Position numbers and translations under genes: made by a program. A stretch of 44,018 nucleotides of DNA from an uncultured Bacillota bacterium (lineage in GTDB: Bacteria; Bacillota; Clostridia; Oscillospirales; Oscillospiraceae), in the NCBI GenBank assembly GCA_947649625.1, contig CANSSJ010000010.1, positions 1-44,018 on the forward strand, given 5' to 3'. Position 1 is the stretch's first letter; every line of letters begins with the position of its first letter. The notes below the pieces were generated by a model. It was not told the DNA's origin. It ran no database searches and saw nothing but the letters and a program-made list of their open reading frames with translations. This document shows, in pieces, positions 22,510-30,956 of the stretch.

Positions 22510-23868
22510 ATGAATACCATGGAATTGCTGCAAACACAGTCTCAACAGCTTAATTATCAGCAGATGCAGGGGCTAAAGCTGCTGCAGATGAGCTCTCCGG
22601 AACTGGAGCAGTATCTGCGGGAGCTGGCCCAGGAGAACCCCCTGGTGGATCTGGAGCCGGACCCCGCCCCCCGTGAGGAGGACGACAGCCTGCTCAGCTA
22701 TCTGCGGTGGCTGGAGGACAACGACCATCAGAACCTCTACTACTCGCAGATGAGCGAGGAGGAACTGGACCCACTGTCCCGGGTCGGGACGGAGGGCGGC
22801 CTGGAAGAGACGCTGTTCCGTTTTCTCTCCCGCCAGCTCTACGCCATGGACCTGGAGGAGGATCTGGCCGACGCGGTGCGGTATCTGGCCTCCAGCCTGG
22901 ACGGGCGGGGCTACCTTACCGCCCCCCTGGCCGAGCTGGCCCGGGCCGGCCGCTTCCCTCTCCCCCGCCTGGAGCGGGCACTGGAGGTCCTCCGCGGGCT
23001 GGAGCCCGCCGGGGTAGGCGCGGCGGATCTCTCCCAGTGCCTGGAGCTGCAGCTGCTCCGCATCCGGGAGGAGGGCCCCGCCCTGACCATTGTGCGCAGC
23101 CACCTGCCCCTGCTGGCCAAGCGGCATTACTCCTCCATCGCCGGAAAAATGAATATTTCCGTGGAACAGGTGAAGGCGGCCGAGGCCATCATCCGGGAAC
23201 TGGACCCCCGGCCCGGCGCCGTCTTTGAGCGGCCGGAGCAGACCACCTATATCCTGCCGGATATCTTCGTGGACGAGGAGGACGGGCGGTACACCGCCCG
23301 GGCCAGAAGGCCGGGCCGCCCGCCCTTCCAGATCAACAGCTACTACCGCAGGCTGCTGCTTCAGTCCCAGGACCCGCAGGTCAGGGACTATTTGAAGGAG
23401 AAGCTCCAGCAGGCCGAGGGGGTCCTGCGGGCGGTGGACCAGCGGGAGAGCACCCTGCTGCGGTGCGCCCAGGCTATTGTGGACGCCCAGGCTGAGTTTT
23501 TCCGCCGGGGGCCCCAGGCCCTGCTGCCCATGCGCCTGGCCGATGTAGCCGAAACGCTGGGCCTCCACGAGTCCACCATCAGCCGGGCGGTGCGGGAAAA
23601 GTACATCCAGTGTCCCCAAGGCATATACCCCATGGGCTACTTCTTCTCCCGCAGCGCGGCTGCCGGGAAGCCGGGGGTGGGCGGCGTGGCGGCCAGGCTG
23701 CTGCTGAAACAGCTCATCGACCAGGAGGACAAGACCAGGCCCCTGTCCGACCAGAAGCTGGCCGGCCTTCTGGCCCAGGCTGGCTGCCCCGTATCCCGCC
23801 GCACAGTGGCAAAGTACCGCGGGGAGATGAATATCCCCGATCTGTCCGGCCGGACCTGCCCCCTTTGA
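22510..23868 (+). CDS. rpoN: RNA polymerase sigma-54 factor
   Basis: 452 residues from the ATG at 22510 with GGGAGG upstream; an ATG at 22519 is possible. Region I is glutamine/leucine-rich (LLQTQSQQLNYQQMQGLKLLQMS), followed by an acidic stretch (about 45-85), the core-binding domain, the helix-turn-helix LADVAETLGLHESTISRAV (about 350-370) and the RpoN box VSRRTVAKYR near the C-terminus. Sigma-54 directs polymerase to -24/-12 promoters and needs an AAA+ activator. No activator gene and no clear -24/-12 promoter is visible in the window, so its targets lie elsewhere. Confidence 0.95.
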   Translation: MNTMELLQTQSQQLNYQQMQGLKLLQMSSPELEQYLRELAQENPLVDLEPDPAPREEDDSLLSYLRWLEDNDHQNLYYSQMSEEELDPLSRVGTEGGLEETLFRFLSRQLYAMDLEEDLADAVRYLASSLDGRGYLTAPLAELARAGRFPLPRLERALEVLRGLEPAGVGAADLSQCLELQLLRIREEGPALTIVRSHLPLLAKRHYSSIAGKMNISVEQVKAAEAIIRELDPRPGAVFERPEQTTYILPDIFVDEEDGRYTARARRPGRPPFQINSYYRRLLLQSQDPQVRDYLKEKLQQAEGVLRAVDQRESTLLRCAQAIVDAQAEFFRRGPQALLPMRLADVAETLGLHESTISRAVREKYIQCPQGIYPMGYFFSRSAAAGKPGVGGVAARLLLKQLIDQEDKTRPLSDQKLAGLLAQAGCPVSRRTVAKYRGEMNIPDLSGRTCPL

Positions 23869-23878
23869 GCCCCATGTC

Positions 23879-23907
23879 TTGCCTCCGGCGGAAAAACCGT
23901 GTATAAT
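23879..23907 (+). promoter_or_regulatory. Predicted promoter of the 373-residue unknown gene
   Basis: TTGCCT (23879-23884), 17-base spacer, TATAAT (23902-23907), about 35 bases before the TTG start at 23942. Confidence 0.65.
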
Positions 23908-23941
23908 AGGGTTATTACCCATACTCAGGAGGGGATCTTGC

Positions 23942-25063
23942 TTGCATGTAGATCTGACGGCGCGTTCCGCCGCGGAATATGACCTGCTCCGATCCGGGCA
24001 GATGACTCCGGCCATGGCGGCGGAGTATCTTCGGGAGGGGCGCGTTGTCCCTCGGGGTTTCGCCGAGGTTCTGCGGGAGCTGTATCCCCTGCCCGACCTT
24101 CAGATCAGGCTTCAGGAGGCCTTTCTGGCCGGCTGCCCCGAGGCCAACCCGGAGTCCACCGCCCGAAAGCTGCGCAACTGGCTGTCCGGCCAGAGCACGC
24201 CGGCCAGCCGGGAAGATATCTTCCAGATCGCCTTCGCCCTGGGGCTGTCCGAGGCGGGGGCCGGCACCCTGCTGGGCCTGTGCACCGGCTACGGCATCCA
24301 CTACCGGGACGGTCGGGAAGTGGTCTACGCCTGGTTCCTGCGCAATGGCCGGGGCTATCTGGAGGCCCGGAACTTTTTCCGGACCCTGCCCCCCGTCCCC
24401 CGCCCGGAGGACATCCCGCTCAGCCTCCGCACCCACGTCACCCAGGAGCTGCGGGCCGACTTCCAGCGGGTCCAGTCCCTCCAGGACCTGCGGGCCTGCT
24501 ACCTGGCCAATTTAGAGCAGCTGGGCGCCCTCCATGTACGGGCCTACTCCTACTTTGAAAAATACCTGGCCCTGCTAGTCCGCCCTGCCTCCACCTGGGG
24601 GGAGGAGCGGGAACCCGACTACTCTATCGAGGCCGTGATGGACCAGTACCTGTCTCTGCGGATGCCCTCGGGCCGCAGCCGCCGGAACTACTCCGTGGTG
24701 CAGAAGCTCATCAAGCACAACTGGCCCAACGCCACTCTGCTGAAAAATATCCGCCTGCACCGGGAGGACGTGCCCCGGAAGCTGCTCCTGCTGCTCTATG
24801 TCATCACCGAGAACGGTCTGGACGATACTTACAGTGAGCTGGACGAGGAGTACCTCACTCCCCAGGACCGGCTGGAGGACCACTGGTGGAGCCTGAACGC
24901 CATCCTGTCCGACTGCGGGATGCCCCCGCTGGACCCCCGGAACGCCGCCGACTGGCTGGTGCTCTACGCCGTCACCGCCGTGGACGAGCCCATGAGCCAG
25001 CGGATGGAGAAGGTCATCGAGCTGATGTTCGCCGATGTGACGGAAAAGGACCCCGCGCCCTGA
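23942..25063 (+). CDS. Unknown protein with HTH-like N-terminal region
   Basis: 373 residues from a TTG at 23942, chosen because AGGAGGGG ends seven bases upstream and no ATG or GTG is suitably placed. Residues about 65-115 (STARKLRNWLSGQSTPASRE, then DIFQIAFALGLSEAGAGTLL) resemble the helix-turn-helix layout of XRE-type proteins with a W-L-SGxSxP turn. The rest is mostly alpha-helical with no motif I recognise; no membrane helix or signal peptide is seen. It converges on the membrane kinase gene and shares a terminator with it. A regulator or kinase target is possible but unproven. Confidence 0.65.
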   Translation: MHVDLTARSAAEYDLLRSGQMTPAMAAEYLREGRVVPRGFAEVLRELYPLPDLQIRLQEAFLAGCPEANPESTARKLRNWLSGQSTPASREDIFQIAFALGLSEAGAGTLLGLCTGYGIHYRDGREVVYAWFLRNGRGYLEARNFFRTLPPVPRPEDIPLSLRTHVTQELRADFQRVQSLQDLRACYLANLEQLGALHVRAYSYFEKYLALLVRPASTWGEEREPDYSIEAVMDQYLSLRMPSGRSRRNYSVVQKLIKHNWPNATLLKNIRLHREDVPRKLLLLLYVITENGLDDTYSELDEEYLTPQDRLEDHWWSLNAILSDCGMPPLDPRNAADWLVLYAVTAVDEPMSQRMEKVIELMFADVTEKDPAP

Positions 25064-25078
25064 GGGCGCGGGGTCCTT
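25046..25078. terminator. Bidirectional terminator between the unknown gene and the membrane kinase gene
   Basis: AAGGACCCCGCGCCC (25046-25060) pairs perfectly with its complement (25064-25078) around TGA, which is also the stop codon of the plus-strand gene. Confidence 0.75.
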
Positions 25079-25081
25079 CGA

Positions 25082-28000
25082 TCATTTCGCGAGCAGATCC
25101 TCCGGCACGCCGGGGGCGGAGCCACCCTCCAGAAGCTCAATTCCCATGTCCCACCTCTGGTCCGTGGCGATTACGCCCCGGTTGTCCAGGGTGCCGCTGA
25201 TCTGGATCGGGATGGACCCGCTGTCCTGGAGGAAGAGATACTCATAGTTGGTCAGCTTCCCGCTGATGGCGGCGTGCCCGGGCAGACGGAGCTCCCCGCG
25301 GTTCACCACCGTCCCGGCCAGCTCCACCGGCTGCCACTCCCAGCCGAAGAGCTCTACCTCCCCCTGGTTTTCCAGAGTGGTATCGCCATCCAGCAGGACG
25401 GAGCAGCTCCGGGCAAACAGCCTGCTTTCAGGGCCGATCTCCACCTGGCAGCCGCGCAGGGACAGGCCGCCGCTGAACCGGGCCGCGCTGCCGTCAATGA
25501 TCCGGATGGACGAGCCATTGAACTCCACCTCTCGGGTGGACAGCAGGGTACCGCCGTCCACCTCCACCGGGGCGCCGGCGCTGAGCGGGCTGTCGAAGGC
25601 CAGCAGGCTCCGCCCTCCAGACAGATGGAGGCCGCCGCAGTCCGTCAGGTCCCGCACAAAGGCCGTGCCGCCCTCCTCCACCCGCAGGGCGCCGCCCCGC
25701 AGGTCCGCATTGCCCAGCAGGAAGCCGTCCGGCCCGGAGATGGTCAGGTCGCCGCTGGAGAGGATCAGTCTGCCGTTCTCCTCCAGCGCCAGCGTCTTGG
25801 TGACAGTGAGCTCCGACTCCAGGACGATCTCCGCACCCCGCTCCACCAGGACAACGCCGCAGGACTCGTCCGCCATGGCCTCCCGGAGCTGAGGACCGTT
25901 GGACACCGTTCTGATGTTTTCCATGGCGTCCCAGGCGAAGGGGATAAACCGGCCGCCGCTCTCCTGCACCATCCGCTCCGGCAGGGCGTCGATGTCCGCC
26001 TGTCCGGCCAGGATCAGGCCGCCGTTCCAGCTCTCGCTGCCCTGGGGCACCGCCAGGGAGCCGGTGGTCCCCGGGAACTCCATGGTGCCGGCGTTGTCCA
26101 GATGTCCGGTGTCGTCCGTCACCCGGAGGGTGCCGCCGTTGTTCTCCAGATGGGTGTCGTTTTGCAGCCAGCCGTTGGCCCTCACCAGGATCTCCCCGGT
26201 ATTATAGGCCCGCAGGTCGTTGGCCAGCCACAGGCGGCCCGCTTCCTTCTCGCCGGGGCCGTCCCCCTCCGCCAGGAGGGTGCCGTAGTTGAACAGACTC
26301 TCGCAGGCAATGTCCAGGAAAAAGTCATTGTCCGGATCGAGGCCGCGCTGGGCCGGACTGCCGCTAATGCCGCAGCTGGCCAGGGTGCCCAGGTTGCAGA
26401 TGTTGATTCCGTCCTTGATCTGGCACTGGTGCAGCCGGATCTCCCCCAGGTTGACCAGGCCGCCGTTTTCAGCCATATGTCCGCCGGCGTCGATGAGGCC
26501 ATAGTTGACGATCCAGGAGGAATTGCTGATCCCCCACTGGCCCATCTGCACATTGCCGCCCTGGATGGTCCCCCGGTTCACCAGCTTGGAGCCGTTGACG
26601 CACCAGGAGGTCCCCTCGGTCAGGGTGACGGTGACCCCCTCGGGGACCAGAACGGAGCACTCCTGGGCAAAGCCGTCCCCGGTCTCGACGGTGATGTCGC
26701 TGTCGATGACCACGGGCCGGCTGTTCTCGTTCAGCGCGGCCAAGAACTGTTTGGCCGAGTTCACGTGGACGGCGGGGCTGGAGAACACCGACTCCTCCGG
26801 CAGGATCAGACGGTGTCTGCCATCCAGAGGCTCGCCGCTGTGGAGCAGGACGGTCCCCCCCTCCTCCAGGGAGAGGTCGGACTCCCACTCCAGCCACAGG
26901 ATGTTGACCCCCTCCAGGGACCCCTGGGGGGCCACCGAGACGGTCCCGCCCCCCTCGGTCCGCAGCAGGCCGTTGACATTCGCCTCTCCCTCCACCCGGA
27001 GGGAGCCTCCCGCCCCAACGGTGACATACTGAACCGTATCCAGCCTGGAGCCGGCCTCCACCCGCAGGGGCTTGGTGATCTCCAGGGGCTCGGTCACGAT
27101 GATGTCGCAGCCCGACAGGGTAATTGCGGTCACGCCGCCGTCGGCCAGCAGGGCCCGCAGCCCGGCCTCGTCCCCGCCGGTGAGGGCCGCCGCATCCTGG
27201 AAGTCAGACGCCGGCGTCTGGACCCCGGGCCCCTGCGACATGTCGCCCGGGGCCTTCGGCCCCAGCCAGGGCCGCCAGATCAGCAGCCCCAGCACAAGGA
27301 GGAAGGCCGCCGCGCAGCCGGCGAAGATCCCGATCTGTTTCTGGCTCCATCCGCTCCAGAAGGCGGGGGCCGCCTCCGGGGCGGGCTCCCCCTCCGGCTC
27401 CTGCTCCGGCTCTGGGGGCAGGACGGGCTCCGCCTCGGGCTCCTGGAAGCTCGCCACCCCTTCGTAGAGGGCGGTGTGCAGCTCCTGGACCGACTGGAAG
27501 CGCCGCCGGGGGGTGGGGGCCATCCCCCGCAGAAGGGCCTGCTCCTGCTTTTCCGTCAGCTCCGCCCCCAGCTTCCGGGGCGGGATCAGCTCGTCCTCCA
27601 CCAGCCGGTCCATGGCCTGGGGCGGCTTGCGGCCGGTGAGGCAGTAGTAGATGGTGCAGGACAGGGCGTACACGTCGGTCCAGGGGCCCTGGCCCTTGCT
27701 CTGGTACTGCTCCACCGGGGCGTAGCCGTGCTTCAGGGCGATGGTCAGGGTGGCCTCGCCGCCGGCGGTCTCCCGGGCGCAGCCGAAGTCCAGCAGGCGG
27801 ACCTCCCCCTTTTCCAGCATCAGGTTCTCCGGGCTGATATCCCGATGGATGAGCCCCAGCTCGTGCATGGAGCCCAGAGCGGAGAAGAGGGGCTCGATGG
27901 TGTGGAGCAGCTCCCCGGCGGAGATGCGGCCGCCCCGCTGCTCCACCAGCTCCTTGAAGGTGGTGCCGTCCACGTACTCCATGACGATGTAGGCGGTGTT

Positions 28001-28411
28001 GTTCACCTCGAAGAAGTCCCGGACGCTGACGATGGTGGACAGCTTCTCCATCCGGGCCATGGTGCGGGCCTCCTGGAGGAAGCGCTCCTTGCCGTTTTCA
28101 TAGCGGCTGCCCGCCGCCCCGGCGTAGCTGGACACGTCCAGCGACACCGAGCTCATCCGGCTGGCCCGGTCGGTGGGGAAATACTCCTTGATGGCCACCT
28201 TCAGCTCCAGCCGCAGGTCGCAGCCGATGTAGGTGATTCCGAAGCCGCCCTCCCCCAGGGCCCGGCCCACCAGGTAGCGGTCCCGGAGGATGGTGCCCGG
28301 GGGCAGATGGTGGTGGGAGGGGGTGTAGCTGCCCTCGGTGAGGCCGCAGACGGGGCAGGGCGCGTCTGGCTCCACCGGAGACATGCAATAGGGGCAGAAA
28401 TGCCGGTCCAC
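25082..28411 (-). CDS. Membrane Ser/Thr protein kinase with zinc ribbon and large repeat-rich ectodomain
   Basis: 1109 residues from a GTG at 28411, which has GGAGGAGGTGAGG just upstream; a TTG at 28453 lies on top of the -10 element. Order of parts: zinc ribbon (Cys 6, 9, 19, 22); kinase domain about 46-316 with GEGGFGITY, Lys 75 in VAIKEYFP, HRDISPEN at 189-196, LLDFGCAR with DFG at 208-210, and GYAPVEQY; acidic Pro/Glu-rich linker; one membrane helix about 359-380; then about 700 extracellular residues of short G-rich beta-strand turns (for example GGTVSVAPQGSLEG, NNGGTLRVTDDTGHLDNAGTM), suggesting a beta-helix. The catalytic-loop Lys of HRDxKxxN is Ser here. It probably senses an outside cue and phosphorylates cytoplasmic targets. 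Confidence 0.88.
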   Translation of the reverse strand: MDRHFCPYCMSPVEPDAPCPVCGLTEGSYTPSHHHLPPGTILRDRYLVGRALGEGGFGITYIGCDLRLELKVAIKEYFPTDRASRMSSVSLDVSSYAGAAGSRYENGKERFLQEARTMARMEKLSTIVSVRDFFEVNNTAYIVMEYVDGTTFKELVEQRGGRISAGELLHTIEPLFSALGSMHELGLIHRDISPENLMLEKGEVRLLDFGCARETAGGEATLTIALKHGYAPVEQYQSKGQGPWTDVYALSCTIYYCLTGRKPPQAMDRLVEDELIPPRKLGAELTEKQEQALLRGMAPTPRRRFQSVQELHTALYEGVASFQEPEAEPVLPPEPEQEPEGEPAPEAAPAFWSGWSQKQIGIFAGCAAAFLLVLGLLIWRPWLGPKAPGDMSQGPGVQTPASDFQDAAALTGGDEAGLRALLADGGVTAITLSGCDIIVTEPLEITKPLRVEAGSRLDTVQYVTVGAGGSLRVEGEANVNGLLRTEGGGTVSVAPQGSLEGVNILWLEWESDLSLEEGGTVLLHSGEPLDGRHRLILPEESVFSSPAVHVNSAKQFLAALNENSRPVVIDSDITVETGDGFAQECSVLVPEGVTVTLTEGTSWCVNGSKLVNRGTIQGGNVQMGQWGISNSSWIVNYGLIDAGGHMAENGGLVNLGEIRLHQCQIKDGINICNLGTLASCGISGSPAQRGLDPDNDFFLDIACESLFNYGTLLAEGDGPGEKEAGRLWLANDLRAYNTGEILVRANGWLQNDTHLENNGGTLRVTDDTGHLDNAGTMEFPGTTGSLAVPQGSESWNGGLILAGQADIDALPERMVQESGGRFIPFAWDAMENIRTVSNGPQLREAMADESCGVVLVERGAEIVLESELTVTKTLALEENGRLILSSGDLTISGPDGFLLGNADLRGGALRVEEGGTAFVRDLTDCGGLHLSGGRSLLAFDSPLSAGAPVEVDGGTLLSTREVEFNGSSIRIIDGSAARFSGGLSLRGCQVEIGPESRLFARSCSVLLDGDTTLENQGEVELFGWEWQPVELAGTVVNRGELRLPGHAAISGKLTNYEYLFLQDSGSIPIQISGTLDNRGVIATDQRWDMGIELLEGGSAPGVPEDLLAK

Positions 28412-28452
28412 GTACCTCACCTCCTCCGGCCGGGCCTGTGCTGATACAGGCA

Positions 28453-28481
28453 ATTATACATAACGATCACCGTTTTCACAA
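28453..28481 (-). promoter_or_regulatory. Predicted sigma-A promoter of the membrane kinase gene
   Basis: TTGTGA (28481-28476), 17-base spacer, TATAAT (28458-28453) on the minus strand, about 42 bases before the GTG start. Confidence 0.65.
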
Positions 28482-28517
28482 CATGGTTTTATGATAGGAA
28501 CGGATACTTTATTTGTG

Positions 28518-28542
28518 TTTTCCCCGCCTGAGGCGGGGAAAA
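28518..28542. terminator. Hairpin after the soluble kinase gene
   Basis: TTTTCCCCGCC (28518-28528) and GGCGGGGAAAA (28532-28542) pair perfectly around TGA. The T/A pairs are part of the stem, so termination strength is uncertain; it separates the five-gene operon from the membrane kinase gene. Confidence 0.6.
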
Positions 28543-28543
28543 C

Positions 28544-29548
28544 CTATCTCTTTCCGCCGAACAGCAGGGTCTTCAGCCTCTGCCACAGGCCGGGACGGGC
28601 ATATGCCTCCGGGAAGAGGGCGCGGCAGAAGGCCCCCATATCGGCGGGGCGCTCCCTGGGCCGCACCGTCAGCGCCCACAGCAGCGCCCCCTCCTGGGCG
28701 GAGGTCAGCTCCGCCCCCAGGGAGGCGGGCAGCTGGAGGCCGTCGTCCAGCAGGCGTTCGGTGGAGGTGGGCGGAACCACGCCGGTGAGGCTGTGGTACA
28801 CCGTGGCCGCCAGGGCGTACACGTCGGTCCAGGGGCCCTGGCCGTGGGTCTGGTACTGCTCCACCGGGGCGAAGCCGTGCTTGAGGAGCACCGTCATGGA
28901 CTTGCCGTCCTCCATGGACCGGGCGCAGCCGAAGTCCAGCAGTTTCAGCGCGCCGGTCTTCATCCACATCACGTTGTCCGGGCTGATGTCCCGGTGGATG
29001 ATGCCGGCGGCGTGGAGCTTGCCGATGTCCTCCATCAGGGGCCGCAGGCGGGGCAGCAGCTCGGCGGCGGGGATGCGGCCCTTCTCGTTGACGATGCGGT
29101 ACAGCGGGGTGCCGTCCAGATACTCCATCACCAGATAGGCGGTGTTGTTGGTCTCAATGTAGTCAATGCCCTGGACCACCGCCGGCATCCCCTCCAGCGA
29201 GGCCAGCATCCGGGCCTCCTCCACAAAGTGGTAGCGCCCGCCCTCGTAGACCGCCTCCTGGCCGGGCAGGGCCTCCACCTGTCCCCCCGGTCCCCGGCGG
29301 GAGCAGCGGGTGGGAAAGTACTCCTTCACCGCCGTGCGGCGGCCGGTCTCCTCCTCCAGGGCGATGTAGGTGACCCCGAAGCCCCCCTGGCCCAGGTGGA
29401 CCCCCAGGCGGTAGTGGTTCTGGTTCCCCTTGAGCACCGTCCCCACCGGGAGGAGGTGCTCCGGGTTGCCGTCATGGAGGCTCTTGCCGCAGTGGGGGCA
29501 GAAGTTCCCCTCCTCCGCGGGCCTCATGCAGTGGGGACAGTATCCCAT
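28544..29548 (-). CDS. Soluble Ser/Thr protein kinase with N-terminal zinc ribbon
   Basis: 334 residues, no membrane helix. The zinc ribbon uses Cys 4, 7, 17 and 20 (YCPHC and FCPHCG). The kinase domain has LGQGGFGVTY near 52-61, Lys 75 in AVKEYFP, HRDISPDN at 185-192, LLDFGCAR with DFG at 205-207, and GFAPVEQYQ near 227. As in the membrane kinase, the catalytic-loop Lys is replaced by Ser. The two kinases share the same opening architecture and are likely paralogues. The start lies one base after the protease gene's stop, so the two are co-translated. Confidence 0.9.
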   Translation of the reverse strand: MGYCPHCMRPAEEGNFCPHCGKSLHDGNPEHLLPVGTVLKGNQNHYRLGVHLGQGGFGVTYIALEEETGRRTAVKEYFPTRCSRRGPGGQVEALPGQEAVYEGGRYHFVEEARMLASLEGMPAVVQGIDYIETNNTAYLVMEYLDGTPLYRIVNEKGRIPAAELLPRLRPLMEDIGKLHAAGIIHRDISPDNVMWMKTGALKLLDFGCARSMEDGKSMTVLLKHGFAPVEQYQTHGQGPWTDVYALAATVYHSLTGVVPPTSTERLLDDGLQLPASLGAELTSAQEGALLWALTVRPRERPADMGAFCRALFPEAYARPGLWQRLKTLLFGGKR

Positions 29549-29549
29549 C

Positions 29550-30944
29550 CTACACCCCTCCCTTGACCGCGATCTGGAACATCTCCGTCTCCGAGCCCAG
29601 ACAGAAGCGGTCGCCGGGGCTGAGGCGGACGGGCTGATTGGCGGTCAGCCGGTTCCCGCCCGGCAGGAAGGTGCCGTGGCTGGACCCCAGGTCCTTCAGC
29701 CAGAGCTGGCCGTTCTCCACCGTCAGCACACAGTGGGCGCCGCTGACTCCCGGGGTATTGGCGGGGTAGACCAGGTCGTTCCGGGCCGGGTCCCGGCCGA
29801 TGCGCACCTGCCCGCTGATGGGGAAGCGCCGGCCGGCAAAGGCGCCGGACACCCCCTGGAGACGCAGTTCTCCCGAAACTGCCGAGGCGGGAACTGCTGT
29901 CTCAGCAGTCTTTTTCCCTCCCGTTTTCTTCCGCAGGAGCAGGATCACAGCGGCGGCTCCGGCCACCCCCACGGCGATCCCGATGACAAGCGCAGGGCTG
30001 GGGCCGCCCCTGTAGGTGTCGTACTGGATATCCAGGCTGTCCAGCACCTTCATCACGTGCTCGCTGACCACCGAGCCGGAGTGGTTGGTGGTGGCGGCGT
30101 TGTCCATGCCGGTGAGGTTGAAGCCGATGGTATTCACCCCCACCACCGCCCCCTTATCGTTGATGAGAGGGCCGCCCGAGTTGCCGCCGTTGATGGCGGC
30201 GTCGTGCTGGATGATGCGGGCGTTCTCGGTGGCGTAGTCCACAAAGCGGGACACCACGCCGGTGGTGATGGTGACGCTCTCCACGCTGCCGGCGTAGTCG
30301 GTGTTGTGGTTCTCGTCGGTGGTGGCGGCATCGGCGCTGAGGGGGTAGCCCAGGGCGTACACCGTGTCTCCCACCGACACGCCGCCCCCCTCCGCCGGAG
30401 CCAGGGGCAGGGCCTTCCGCCCCTCCAGCGGCTCCGCCGCCCGCAGGACGGCCAGGTCAGGCTCGTCCTCCCTCGCCTGGTAGAGCACGCTGCACGGCAC
30501 CACCCGGCTGGTGTCCAGGCCGGTGGCGCTGGAAAAGGCGTAGTCGTCCTTGAGCAGGTAGGCCCGGACCAGCTTAAAGTCTATCTGGGTCGTCATATCG
30601 TGGATCTGGGGGGTCTCCTGGGCCATGGCGTCGGCCTGGGCCTTTCCCAGGGCGAACTGATAGGCCTGGTACATGGTCCAGATCTCGGTGCTGTCGCCTA
30701 CCACATGGCGGTTGGTCACAAAGAGGTCGGTCTCCTGGCCGGCCCTGCCTACGCCGAAGGCCGACCCCACCGCAGAGGTCTCCCCCAGCTTCAGGTCCAG
30801 GTCCACCAGATATACCTCATAGAGGGACAGCACCCGGACCACGCCGCTCCGGCTGTCCGCCGCGGCGTTTTTCGCGGCCAGCGCCGCCGGCATGGAAGCC
30901 AGCAGGACCAGAACGGCCAATATTGCTCCGATCTTTCTTTTCAA
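29550..30944 (-). CDS. Exported trypsin-like serine protease with a C-terminal FHA domain
   Basis: 464 residues. A signal peptide (1-23, ending ALAA) is followed by an S1/HtrA-like protease domain with His 80 (VTNRHVVG), Asp 163 (PDLAVL) and Ser 256 (GGNSGGPL). A membrane helix (about 318-337) with a following RKK stop places the C-terminus inside the cell. There an FHA domain (about 379-445) carries the phosphopeptide-site residues in RIGRDPARND, SGAHC and LGSSHGTFL. The outside part can cut or sense proteins and the inside part can bind a phospho-threonine made by the neighbouring kinases. No PDZ domain is present, unlike HtrA. Confidence 0.88.
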   Translation of the reverse strand: MKRKIGAILAVLVLLASMPAALAAKNAAADSRSGVVRVLSLYEVYLVDLDLKLGETSAVGSAFGVGRAGQETDLFVTNRHVVGDSTEIWTMYQAYQFALGKAQADAMAQETPQIHDMTTQIDFKLVRAYLLKDDYAFSSATGLDTSRVVPCSVLYQAREDEPDLAVLRAAEPLEGRKALPLAPAEGGGVSVGDTVYALGYPLSADAATTDENHNTDYAGSVESVTITTGVVSRFVDYATENARIIQHDAAINGGNSGGPLINDKGAVVGVNTIGFNLTGMDNAATTNHSGSVVSEHVMKVLDSLDIQYDTYRGGPSPALVIGIAVGVAGAAAVILLLRKKTGGKKTAETAVPASAVSGELRLQGVSGAFAGRRFPISGQVRIGRDPARNDLVYPANTPGVSGAHCVLTVENGQLWLKDLGSSHGTFLPGGNRLTANQPVRLSPGDRFCLGSETEMFQIAVKGGV

Positions 30945-30956
30945 TCCGATCTCCTC

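Noticed and set aside
20413-22545. 710-codon minus-strand frame opposite uxaA and the HIT gene
   Set aside because: Antisense shadow; it also runs through the strong terminator at 22402-22450.
25274-28444. 1056-codon open frame on the plus strand opposite the membrane kinase
   Set aside because: Same GC-driven antisense artefact; the minus strand carries intact kinase motifs with promoter and ribosome site.
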